Assembly: GCA_013365365.1 (NCBI GenBank)
Contig: JABVXU010000717.1
Span: 1 to 24,392, forward strand
Direction of reading: 5' to 3'
Length of the DNA stretch: 24,392 nucleotides
Source of the DNA: Cruorifilaria tuberocauda
Lineage: Eukaryota; Nematoda; Chromadorea; Rhabditida; Onchocercidae
A program made the translations under genes and the position numbers. Of this stretch, positions 11,271 through 23,355 are shown in pieces. The stretch's first letter is position 1. Each line of letters starts with the position of its first letter. Below the pieces are notes generated by a model. It was not told the DNA's origin, made no database searches, and saw only the letters and a list, made by a program, of their open reading frames with translations.

Positions 11271-14200
11271 TCAATCAGCTTCCTCTTCAAAATATTCATC
11301 ATCTGATTCTTTGTCGCTGTCCTGGCAAGATGGGATCGTTGGTACATGTAAATGATAGTTTTTGGAAACGGACGATTTTGTTACATTTCTACTATTTCTA
11401 CCGCATTGGTTCCTCATTTTTAATATTTTATGAACATAGCGTAATTGTTGCTCTCTGCAAAATTGCAAATCAAATCATTATATCTGATTTAATCCTGGAA
11501 AACCGATCCCAGGGTTTCATATCTTTCCGTCCACAATTTCTCTGCGGATATTATACAACGCATTAAGCCGAATCCCACATTTCAATAAGTTATTTTTCCT
11601 TTTATTCACAATGGCAAATAAGGGACTCGGCCAATAGAACAAAAGCAAGAAAAGACGATATACTAGTAAACATACCTGTAAGCTTCGTCACCTGGATCAA
11701 ATTTAAATGGAACATAAGAATCTCTTGGCAAGTTTCTCGGTGTTGAACAATTTGGTGATTCAGGAATGTGAATTAACTTTTTTCGGCGAATATTCCTTCG
11801 AATACATTTTGGTGTTGGAGTGCGCAAAATAGATAGCAATGAATCATCAGAATCAAAAGTTGTTACTGATGGCATCATCTGAAATGTTCACAAACAATCT
11901 CCTCGAACAAGTGAAAAGAAACTAGAATCAACTCAAACTTAATAACTGACTGCCACTTTTCTTCCACTTGGTCCAACATCCATCGTTTCTTCAAAAAAGT
12001 CTGAACCATAGCCCGCCTTCAAATACTGTCGAGTGAACCGATCTGCTTGGATCTGATGTGCAAGCGTACCAACCTACCATACATTTTCCATTAAAAGAAA
12101 TAGAAGCAACTAATTATGTGAAGTATTCTGCTAAAATTTTATCACGTTGTTAAATATAATGTTAAACCCATTATCTGCAAGCAATGTATATATGTCTCAA
12201 TGCCGCCAAATCTCAATTTCATGTCTTTAATTATGACAACAATGACACAACTTACTTTGGTTTTTCTAAGTGCATCCACCACATCAGTCGATATGTCCGG
12301 TTTTTTCTTTTGTTTTGAAATAATATTCAGCTTCAGAACGTCTAGTGCTTGCTTACGACACTCTTCTGCGGTACGTGTTCGTATTGATGCAGCGATATTC
12401 TCCCAATCTGTATTATTTTGTGGGCACAAAGCACGAACTGCTAACTAAAACGTTTCATACTTGCTGCATTGTGATAATGAACTAAACAAAGGCTATGTCA
12501 AATCTACAAAATTTTCCTGCTTTAAATGATTTCACTTCTATAATTGTGCTTTGTTTCCCTTCATGAAACAGAGCAGAGATTTTCAATGACTAACTTAAAT
12601 ATGAGATGAAACTTCATATCGAAATAAATTATTTTTTATTGTCTGCAGAATTTCAAGATAAATTTTTACTTTCAATCTAGTATTATCGTTTTCTGTCCAT
12701 TTTCTTGCTCGCACACTTTTTGTCTTTTCAATGATAACATCGTTCGCAACTTTGTCTGTCTTTGCATTTTCCACAAAACCATTTTCCGACTCCACATCAC
12801 TGAACGATACAATCGGTACCGTTTCCTTGCGGCTGTTCTCATTGTCATCGGCCTTTGTTTCTGTTACAGATTTATTAGATAATGGATGCTGCCGATAACA
12901 TTTTATCGTTTATTTGGAAAAAGTAAGAAAAAGATAAACCATTTTTAGCTTTGGAAAAAGTTCTCTTTTTACGCATGCTCTTCTGCCTCGGAGGAATCTC
13001 TCTATGAGTTTTGGTTTGGCGTTTGCGCAATTTATGCCTTTTTACCGCTTTTCCTTTTATGTCTTTTTCTGGTGAAGATAAAACCATACGTGAATTATGC
13101 TGAAAATTATGAAAGGATTTAAGTAACAATGATATATTAAGTTGAAGACAACAAAAATTCCAGTATAATAACCTAAACAAAAATTTCCAGTCTCTTAAAA
13201 ATTAAGATTTACTTACATGTCCACGTTTTCCACGGAAAGGTGTCACAGGTGTAGACGGAGATAACTTTCCACCATCATCATCATCCGAAGAAGAGCTCTT
13301 ACTGTCACTGTAAGCAACAAGAGGAGCAGTTCTGATGTTGACGCTGTGAAAACGAGATTTTTTGCTTTCTTTCTGCACTTTTTCTCGCAAATCTATCGCA
13401 TACAGACCTGATAAAGAGCTCTGAAATTCGCAAATAAATTTTACCCAATAAAATAATTGATTTAATGTTCTTTACTGTTCTGATTTTAGCAAAATTTGTA
13501 TGTTCCGAAAATCAAATCAAGTACAGGGATGCATGGATAATTCATTCCGCATTTTTTTATTAATGACCGTGGACCAAAAGTATTTCCTATCAATAATTTT
13601 CCTTTCAACTTCACACGAAAATAATTTAAGTCGATGAAAATTTTTACTGCATCTGAAGCGCTTGTAGAATAAATAGAATCTGTTGTAATGCCGATAGCTT
13701 TTATTGGAGAACCATGGACATTGTACATAATTCGTTGCCCTGTCCACGTTGCCATGCGTGGTTTAACAGCGCGACCACTTCTAGTTATTTTCAATAGAGA
13801 AAAGTTCACCGAGTCATTATTCACTACAAAACCTTATTATTCATCCATAAAACACTTGACTTGAAAGTTATTCAATTTAATGAAAAAAAAAATAAAAACA
13901 ATTAGAAAAGAAAAGAACCGAAATGAAAAAGAAATAAGCATCCATTTATGCTATCAGTTACCTGCATTCTTTTCTTCGAGCTTTACTCGCTTTTTTTGGG
14001 GAGCAAGACTTTCGCTTCGTTGACACTTATTATTTCCTCTCTTTCCAATCTTTACCGGATCTAAATTGCGAGAATTATGACATGTGTATAAATTACAGTT
14101 CGACAGACTGAAATACATTTTAAGAAAATTCAAAATTTACAAGAATCTTCATTTCGATATCGAACAAACTTCCTTGAAGTGGAACACCTTGTAGACTTCA

Positions 14201-17200
14201 TATGCTCTCTACAATTTTGGATACTATCATTAGAAGATAACCCGTCAGAATCACTATCATCAAATGAACAGTTTTCAACACTTTGCTCAAAATCGTGGCA
14301 ATGCAAATTTTCCTTTTCATCATCTTCATGAATTTCAGAAATAATCAACGACTGTTGTGGCGGTAGTTGCGGTTCACTGAAATTTGATCTTTAAATTCCA
14401 AGACATATGAAAGAAATAAAATATGAAGAGCCAAAAGAATACACCAATCCTCAGAATGTCTCAAATCATACTATACTGAATTACTATTGCTATTATTAAT
14501 TGCATATTATTAAGGTAATAGAAGTCGAATGAAAATAAAGAGAAAACTTACATATAAGTGTTAAAAAATAGTGACAAGATGCGATGCCAATCTTTTGGAA
14601 ATCCATTCAAGAATTGAGCTACGAATTCTTTAGGAAATCCTGAAGAAAAAAATTATATAAATCCATACTGATAAGATTCTCATTCAAAGGTATAAGCGAT
14701 ACTAGATTAACTTGTTTTTCCCTTCTCTCTCATACATTATATTACAAATTGGTAAGAAAAAATCAATTTGGAAAACAGTATATAAAGCTGTAAAATTTTG
14801 AAACTTGAATCTTCATCACGAACTATCGAAAAATTTGATATTCAAGTTCAAATAAAAATATAATAAACTAATTACATTCGCTTCATATCATACATCAATT
14901 CGAAATTAAAACGCAACAAAAAGTACCTTGCTGCGCTGCTAATACCGTATTGATCGGTCCCATGAGTTCATATACACCTGTTTCAGTCCGTAATAAACGA
15001 TTACCTTCTACAGCAACAATACATGATGTTTTCCAATCCAAATTTTTATCCCTAAATATAAATTGAAAAAAAGAGTTGGTCAAATTGACCACTAATCCTG
15101 GGCATAGTGTGCTTATTTCTGGGTTTTTTAATCTATTCAAATGATCGAAAATTTGCTAGCCTTAGGATATCAAAAAGAACGAAACAAAAAATATGAACTT
15201 ACGGACGAAAACCAACTACAATAAAAGCGAAATTCGGAAAAAGCTTCGAATGTCCTATATCATTTGCAGAAAAACGTATCGTCCAATTATATAAATCTAC
15301 TTGCTCTGAAAGTAATAGCATATCCCTTAATTATTGGTTACGAAAAAATCACCCCTCTGCCATAATGATAAAGAGAAAACACATAAACACTAACTCACAA
15401 TCTGTTTTACTTCCAAAATCCGAAATTTCAGTTTTGAAGCATCGTTTGGGAAGACCTAATACCAAAAAGGTAACATATTGACAAAAATTTTGTAAACAAA
15501 AAGTATTTCCACTGATGTGTTTAACTTACTTGGGTGATGTCGTTGAATTGGTAATAGAGGCATTTTAAACAACACAGCTTCATCCGGCCTATCTTCGAAC
15601 TTCACTTCCTCATTAGGTGTCTTTATCCCAATGGCAAATTTGTCATCATTAGTTAACATGGAATGGTTATTACATTTTGGGGTCTTCTTATGTTTACTGG
15701 AATCACGACTTGAAGATCTGACAGATGTACCAAAAATTTCCGAAAGTCCACTGATCCGACTCTTACAGTTATTAGAAAACCTTGATGTAGACAGTTTGTT
15801 TTTAGTTGTTTCTTCATCTTCCTCCACAATTTTATCGTCGATTAATAAGCATTTCGAACGTTTTGCATTATTGTTCAAAGGCGATGTTGCTTTATATTCG
15901 CCAAAAACTACAATTAAAAAAACAAATTTGAACAATTGGAAGAAGAAATAGCATAATGAAAAGAAATGAAACTTAAGCTGGACTTCAAACCCATTTTTCA
16001 GAAATTATTTCTGATGGACTAAAATGTACAAAATGTATTTGCTACCTCTTGGCAAAAACATTTTTAAGCAAAGAATTGGATGAAAATATTTAATGTTGAT
16101 TGCTTCAATTACCATTTCTAAACGTTGGTACGCGGTTTCCAACGGTTCGTGAACATTTAGATATATCTAGAAGTACACCACTGAGAAGAACAGAATGTAA
16201 TCTTTGAGATGTATTAAGTATATTAGGCTTCACCACATTACTATAATATTCGCCCAGAAGTTCTCGCCATTCATACGGAAAACCATCTTTGAACCTTTCG
16301 ATTAATGTCTTTGGATATCCTAAAGAGGACATTACTTCAAAAAAGAGACAGAATGCTCAAGATTCTAAAATATGCTCAAAATTTTTTAGGAAATACAAAA
16401 ACGCTATTAAATTTGTAAGTGATAGCATCGACAATAAATTTCATATTACAGAAATGAAGTTTCTAATGAAATGATCCACGCATGCTAAGAAATATATCTT
16501 AGAAATGTTAGAAAAAAGATACAATTCAAAAATCAAGAAATGAGATTTTTGAAATCAATTCACTGTCAGTGCAAATAAAGAATCGTAATAAATGGCATAT
16601 CTCCTATATAGTATTGAATTTATCAAATCCCAATAATTTGAAACTCGAAATTCGTTTTCAAATATTAAATCAATTTTAATAAGTTATAGAAGTATTAAGT
16701 AACAATATTTCCAAAAACTGATATTTCCCTAGGAGGCTTAAAAAATTTTTGAAATCATTTTAAATAACTGATAACAGATCATTACCAAGTCCATATGCGG
16801 AATCCTGATCAAGCACTCCATGCAAAATATATTTGGAGCCGCTAACAGTTAGTAGTGTCATTGAGTTATATCTCTCCCTGATAGCTGTACTGCGCCAATT
16901 TTCTAATTCGCGTTCTTCGAAGTCTTTCTTTCGATAACCCTCTACGCATACAGCAAATTCATCTTTATCGTTATGAATAAACTGGAAAGTTTAATATTCA
17001 GGTGTAGCTTATCTGATACTAATTATTGAATGTTTTTAATCTAATATATATCTAAATGATGAGTTTTTTTCAGAAACGCATGTTTTTCGAATTCTTTAAT
17101 ATGTAATTATAAAACAGTAAGTGCTGCCTTCTCATTCAAACAATCAGAAAAAATGTTTCAAATGAAATTTTAATTCCTGGAAGTATAGACAAAAAAATCT

Positions 17201-17502
17201 CGTCAAATTTTAAAATACATTCTTGAAAGGTACTTTACAAAATCAATTTCAACGATGATTCAAAGACTTTTTAATCCATTAAAATTACTGTATTGATAAT
17301 AGATGAATCTTCGGCATTTTCAATATTATTAAATATTCGAAAAATCAATCAAATTGATTTTGTCATTCATTTCTAAAACATCTAGAATGAAATTTTAAAA
17401 TTGTCCCAAAATTTTGAAACTTCAAAAAATTCAGTAGTCATTAACCTTGAAAATCCATAGTTTGAGATCAATTAGTGTTTGGTTTTTCTGTTGCGAGTAC
17501 AT
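11271..17502 (-). CDS. knl-2: KNL-2/Mis18BP1-like centromere protein with two SANTA domains (18 coding exons, 987 aa)
   Basis: Exons in coding order: 17446-17502, 16786-16981, 16113-16319, 15530-15907, 15411-15455, 15203-15305, 14927-15051, 14552-14639, 14141-14376, 13962-14060, 13648-13823, 13217-13420, 12940-13099, 12670-12860, 12256-12444, 11951-12073, 11676-11878, 11271-11454. They sum to 2964 nt in one frame. Domains: SANTA 1 (about 10-110), SANTA 2 (about 297-399), a basic PQKKRVKLEEK stretch likely to be a nuclear signal (about 499-509), a CENP-C-like motif (525-542), an acidic SDSKSSSSDDDD run (about 608-619), and a SANT/Myb domain (about 745-796). The tail is acidic and ends YFEEEAD. 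SANTA plus SANT is the signature of Mis18BP1/KNL2, which brings new CENP-A to centromeres; in C. elegans the family member is KNL-2. Overall identity is firm. Weakest borders are exons 9/10, 11 end, 13 end and 14 start. The linker exons are Ser/Lys-rich and were placed by frame alone. Confidence 0.85.
12322..12702 (-). other. SANT/Myb domain (genomic span, exons 14-15)
   Basis: Reads RKWTENDNTRLK|LAVRALCP, TDWENIAASIRTRTAEECRK. The three spaced Trp/bulky positions and the (S/T)R(T/S)AEEC motif are those of the Mis18BP1/KNL2 SANT domain. The intron falls between the first and second part at phase 0. Confidence 0.85.
13732..13785 (-). other. CENP-C-like motif
   Basis: Residues 525-542 read TRSGRAVKPRMATWTGQR. 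This fits the CENP-C / CENPC-k pattern R(R)S.R..(V)KP...W.G(E/Q)R that binds CENP-A nucleosomes in CENP-C, plant KNL2 and some vertebrate Mis18BP1 proteins. It lies in one exon and follows a FSLLKI lead-in. Function is inferred from the motif. Confidence 0.72.
14554..15300 (-). other. SANTA domain 2 (genomic span, exons 6-8)
   Basis: Reads VDLYNWTIRF, FAFIVVGFRPD, DWKTSCIVAVEG, LLRTETGVYELMGPIN, then GFPKEFVAQFLNGFPKDW. The order and spacing of the Trp, V.G.R, W(K)(T)..I, T..G.Y.L.G and GFP...F..GFP.DW elements match SANTA 1. The central part has drifted: VSGSKY in domain 1 is TETGVY here. The intron before the final helix splits the Gly codon of GFP after its first base, exactly as in SANTA 1. 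Confidence 0.8.
16320..16785 (-). other. KNL-2-like gene intron 2 (466 nt)
   Basis: Donor CTTG|GTAATG, acceptor TCTTTAG, splitting the glycine before YPKTL. No exon or RNA gene seen inside. Confidence 0.75.
16982..17445 (-). other. KNL-2-like gene intron 1 (464 nt)
   Basis: Donor AAG|GTTAATG, acceptor TTTCCAG. No feature seen inside; AT-rich with scattered GAAATTTTAA words. Confidence 0.75.
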
Positions 17503-17531
17503 TTTTTTTTGTCTCTGTTTCAATCAAACAT

Positions 17532-17538
17532 CTGCAAA
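17532..17538 (-). promoter_or_regulatory. Putative spliced-leader acceptor of the KNL-2-like gene
   Basis: The minus strand reads TTCATTTGCAG, ending at 17532, and the ATG follows after a 29-nt leader at 17502. The first coding exon begins the SANTA domain almost at once, so no upstream coding exon is needed. Consistent with SL trans-splicing; not proven. Confidence 0.6.
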
Positions 17539-18170
17539 TGAAGAAAGAGCCAAAATTTGATGGCAAGCAAGCTGAGAAATGATATTAACTGATACATTTC
17601 ATGAGCAGTTAACGAAATCAACGTACCATATACTATCATGTATCATATTTATAAAAATGAGAGATGATAAAGAATCTCTATCATTCAAAATACACAAGCA
17701 TAATGTGACAATATCAAATGATAATGATAACATGCAACCATTAGAAGAAACAAAATATTAAAAATCTAAATCATGCATATGTAGTTCTTAAACTAGAAAA
17801 ATCACAATGTTTAATCATATCATAGATATCGTAGCTGTCTCAATCACTAGTGAATATGATCAAAATATTTTGAGTAATAAGATTTTCATTGTTCACGAGA
17901 GATAGAGAATAGGCCAATATAATACATTTACAGATGTATAACGGTATTTTACGTAAAAATTCTATTGCTATACAAATTTCTCTGGAATTATTTCCGTATT
18001 CACCTATTCTGTCTATTTGAAATACTTCTCCGTAGCTTAGTGCCATTGCTTTTTTAGCAAGAGCTATTTTCTAATTAAAATTTTTTTTCCGTATCTAATT
18101 TCACGCACGTCCCTTAATAAGCGCACATCTTACGTACCAACCTCTACATACCATTTAATAAAATACAAAA

Positions 18171-18179
18171 TTTGGCGCG
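18171..18179 (+). promoter_or_regulatory. Perfect E2F-type site TTTGGCGCG
   Basis: TTTGGCGC matches the E2F/DP consensus TTTSSCGC exactly, in a GC-richer patch of otherwise AT-rich DNA about 640 nt upstream of the KNL-2-like gene's acceptor. Cell-cycle control of a centromere-assembly gene by E2F would make sense. That is inference. Confidence 0.4.
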
Positions 18180-18331
18180 TAAACAATCATTATATTACGC
18201 TGACTTACGTCGGATTATTTAGATGGACACGATATGCAAAATTTTGTCGCAAGCATTATTTGAAAAAATGAAAAAACGATAAGTGTAAGTGAATTTGAAG
18301 AATTTTTACATACTCAAAGAATTATATTAAC

Positions 18332-18390
18332 TAATATAAATATAAGTATAAGTATAAATATAAATACAAACATATAACTTTAATTGAATA
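18332..18390. repeat. TATAAA-rich repeat, copy 1
   Basis: Tandem hexamer-like TATAAA/TATAAG units followed by AATACAA..TATAACTTTAATTGAATA. A second copy with the same left end, core and right flank lies at about 18872-18935. Confidence 0.6.
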
Positions 18391-18529
18391 ACAATATTAC
18401 AGTCCTAAAATTATCATTTAGATTTTTGCAAATGACAACTTTTTGAAATATCGAAGTTACTCTTTTCTAAAAATTCGTTCCTAAAAATATCTCAGTAATT
18501 TCATTCAAGTGATAAAGCAATAGTTTAAA

Positions 18530-18537
18530 TGACGTCA
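18530..18537. promoter_or_regulatory. Palindromic CRE/ATF site TGACGTCA
   Basis: A full 8-bp cAMP-response-element palindrome, extended to 10 bp as ATGACGTCAT (18529-18538). It lies about 1 kb upstream of the KNL-2-like start and 1.2 kb beyond the zinc-finger stop. A single match can occur by chance. Confidence 0.35.
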
Positions 18538-18562
18538 TCGTTACATTTCTGGAGATGCTTAC

Positions 18563-18661
18563 ATTTTCTATCCTGTTTTTCCTCAACTGATATAATTATT
18601 TGGAGAATGACAAATTTAAGAGAATAATAGCGATAATGATAACAATAACAGGATAGAAAAT
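18563..18661. repeat. Inverted repeat, 15-bp perfect arms
   Basis: ATTTTCTATCCTGTT at 18563-18577 is the exact reverse complement of 18647-18661. The 69-bp loop is AT-rich with no coding content. It could be a hairpin or a remnant of a small element; no target duplication was recognised. Confidence 0.7.
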
Positions 18662-18691
18662 ATTTATGATTATAATGAACTGATTATACTG

Positions 18692-18720
18692 ATATATAGT
18701 GATATTATAGTGATATTAAT
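18692..18720. repeat. Short tandem repeat, unit ATTATAGTGAT
   Basis: About two and a half imperfect 11-bp units (ATATAGTGAT, ATTATAGTGAT, ATTAAT). Confidence 0.5.
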
Positions 18721-18871
18721 CACTTTTCAATTTATTTCGAATAACTTAAATTTTATCAGGATAGTTGCAAGTTGATAACTGATAACATCTATCATTACCG
18801 TTACTTCCACAAGCTTTATATCATATGCAGTATTGCTATTATCACGTATTTATTATAGGCACTATTGTATA

Positions 18872-18935
18872 TTAATATAAATATAAATAGATAAGTAAAT
18901 ATAAATATAAATACAAGTATAACCTTACTTGAATA
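18872..18935. repeat. TATAAA-rich repeat, copy 2
   Basis: Begins TTAATATAAATATAA, contains ATAAATATAAATACAA and ends TATAACCTTACTTGAATA. It is in the same orientation as copy 1, about 540 bp away, with a few base changes and a small indel. Confidence 0.6.
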
Positions 18936-19583
18936 TGTTATCACTTCATTAAGATACTAATCACTTTTTATTGATATTTTAATAAAGTGTTTTGGCTTTT
19001 TTTGTATTAACTATTACTTAAAAATAGATAATTTCAACTATTTGGCCATTATGAACAAATATAAAAATTGTAATAAAAAAGAAAAAGATAAAGTAAGTAA
19101 GCAAATTATTATATCCATTAAAGTTTACTTCGTTCAAAATATTTCATTTACCTTTCAAAGTACTTTTAACAAGTTGTTACTCATTCGTAAAGAAAATGTT
19201 AGCAGTAATTAGATTGTTTTGAATTGTTTTCTTTTTCTTTTTTAAACTTAAAGTTATACTAATTATTAGCAAAATGATTGGATAGAAGTATGTAATAAGT
19301 AATTATGAAAGTTATTCAGCAAGTTCTCTTTTCTTTCTTCTAAAAGAATTTTATGATATAATGTTTGATACGATTTGTTATTACTGGCAAATGATGTATA
19401 AATGATTTATTGTAAATACCGGCTTATGTAAACAATCACTTTTTGTTTCAATGACAAAAGTATTTTACAAAATGACCTTTAACCTCTCATGAATAATTCT
19501 AATGGGAAGAAACAAAAAAATTAATGCAATATCATTGTTCTTTCATTCATGCAAATTATAAACAAACAAACATTACTAATTGA

Positions 19584-19589
19584 TTTATT
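19584..19589 (-). terminator. Candidate polyadenylation signal of the zinc-finger gene
   Basis: The minus strand reads AATAAA, 150 nt after the TAA stop at 19739-19741. It is the first canonical signal downstream. Confidence 0.55.
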
Positions 19590-19738
19590 CCTTATTTTTT
19601 TAATTCTATAACTACACCTTTCTTCTTTGCATTTAAGATATAATTTAAAGTAAAATTTTCGAGAGAGAAAAAGAACCAATAACAATAAGTATACATTACT
19701 AGTACACGTTATAGGTATAAGTAGTATACGTTAGTAAG

Positions 19739-23337
<3,599 letters not shown>

Positions 23338-23348
23338 TATTCTTTAAC

Positions 23349-23355
23349 CTAAAAG
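23349..23355 (-). promoter_or_regulatory. Putative spliced-leader acceptor of the zinc-finger gene
   Basis: The minus strand reads ACTTTTAG ending at 23349, only 11 nt before the ATG at 23337. Such short leaders are common for SL1-spliced nematode mRNAs. It could instead be the cis acceptor of an upstream non-coding exon. Confidence 0.45.

Larger units (their letters stand above)
16243..17475 (-). other. SANTA domain 1 (genomic span, exons 1-3)
   Basis: Reads LIDLKLWIFKFIHND, then FAVCVEGYRKKD, then ENWRSTAIRERY, then LLTVSGSKYILHGVLD, then GYPKTLIERFKDGFPYEWRE. This follows the SANTA pattern: an early Trp, V.G.R, W(R/H)S..I..R, (R/L)T.SG..Y.L.G.(I/L)D, and G(F/Y)P...(I/V)..F..GFP..W. The last intron splits the Gly codon of GYP after its first base. 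Confidence 0.85.
17539..19738. other. Intergenic region between the zinc-finger and KNL-2-like genes
   Basis: No exon could be supported. It holds the probable promoter/outron of the KNL-2-like gene on the right of its start, a locally GC-richer patch at about 18105-18240, the E2F-type and CRE sites, an inverted repeat, TATAAA-rich repeats, and the 3' UTR of the zinc-finger gene. Frames at 17579-17761 and 17840-18046 are open but unsupported. Confidence 0.6.

Noticed and set aside
11330..11566. Open frame of 78 codons on the + strand
   Set aside because: It is the antisense of the last KNL-2-like exon plus intron; no family resemblance.
13517..13747. Second open minus-strand frame overlapping the CENP-C-like exon
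   Set aside because: It is out of frame with the motif and with both flanking exons; a shadow.
15631..15951. Open frame of 106 codons on the + strand
   Set aside because: It is the antisense shadow of KNL-2-like exon 4, which fits frame and phase with its neighbours on the minus strand.
17579..17761. Open frame of 60 codons on the + strand
   Set aside because: It is low in information, lacks splice partners and resembles no family. It overlaps the upstream region of the minus-strand gene.
17840..18046. Open frame on the minus strand beginning MALSYGEVFQIDRIGEY, just upstream of the KNL-2-like gene
   Set aside because: The KNL-2-like gene already has a well-placed ATG with an SL acceptor at 17532. 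The later part of this frame turns into AT-driven Ile/Leu/Asn sequence, and no acceptor-donor pair joins it to a known domain. It could be an upstream exon, but there is no positive evidence.
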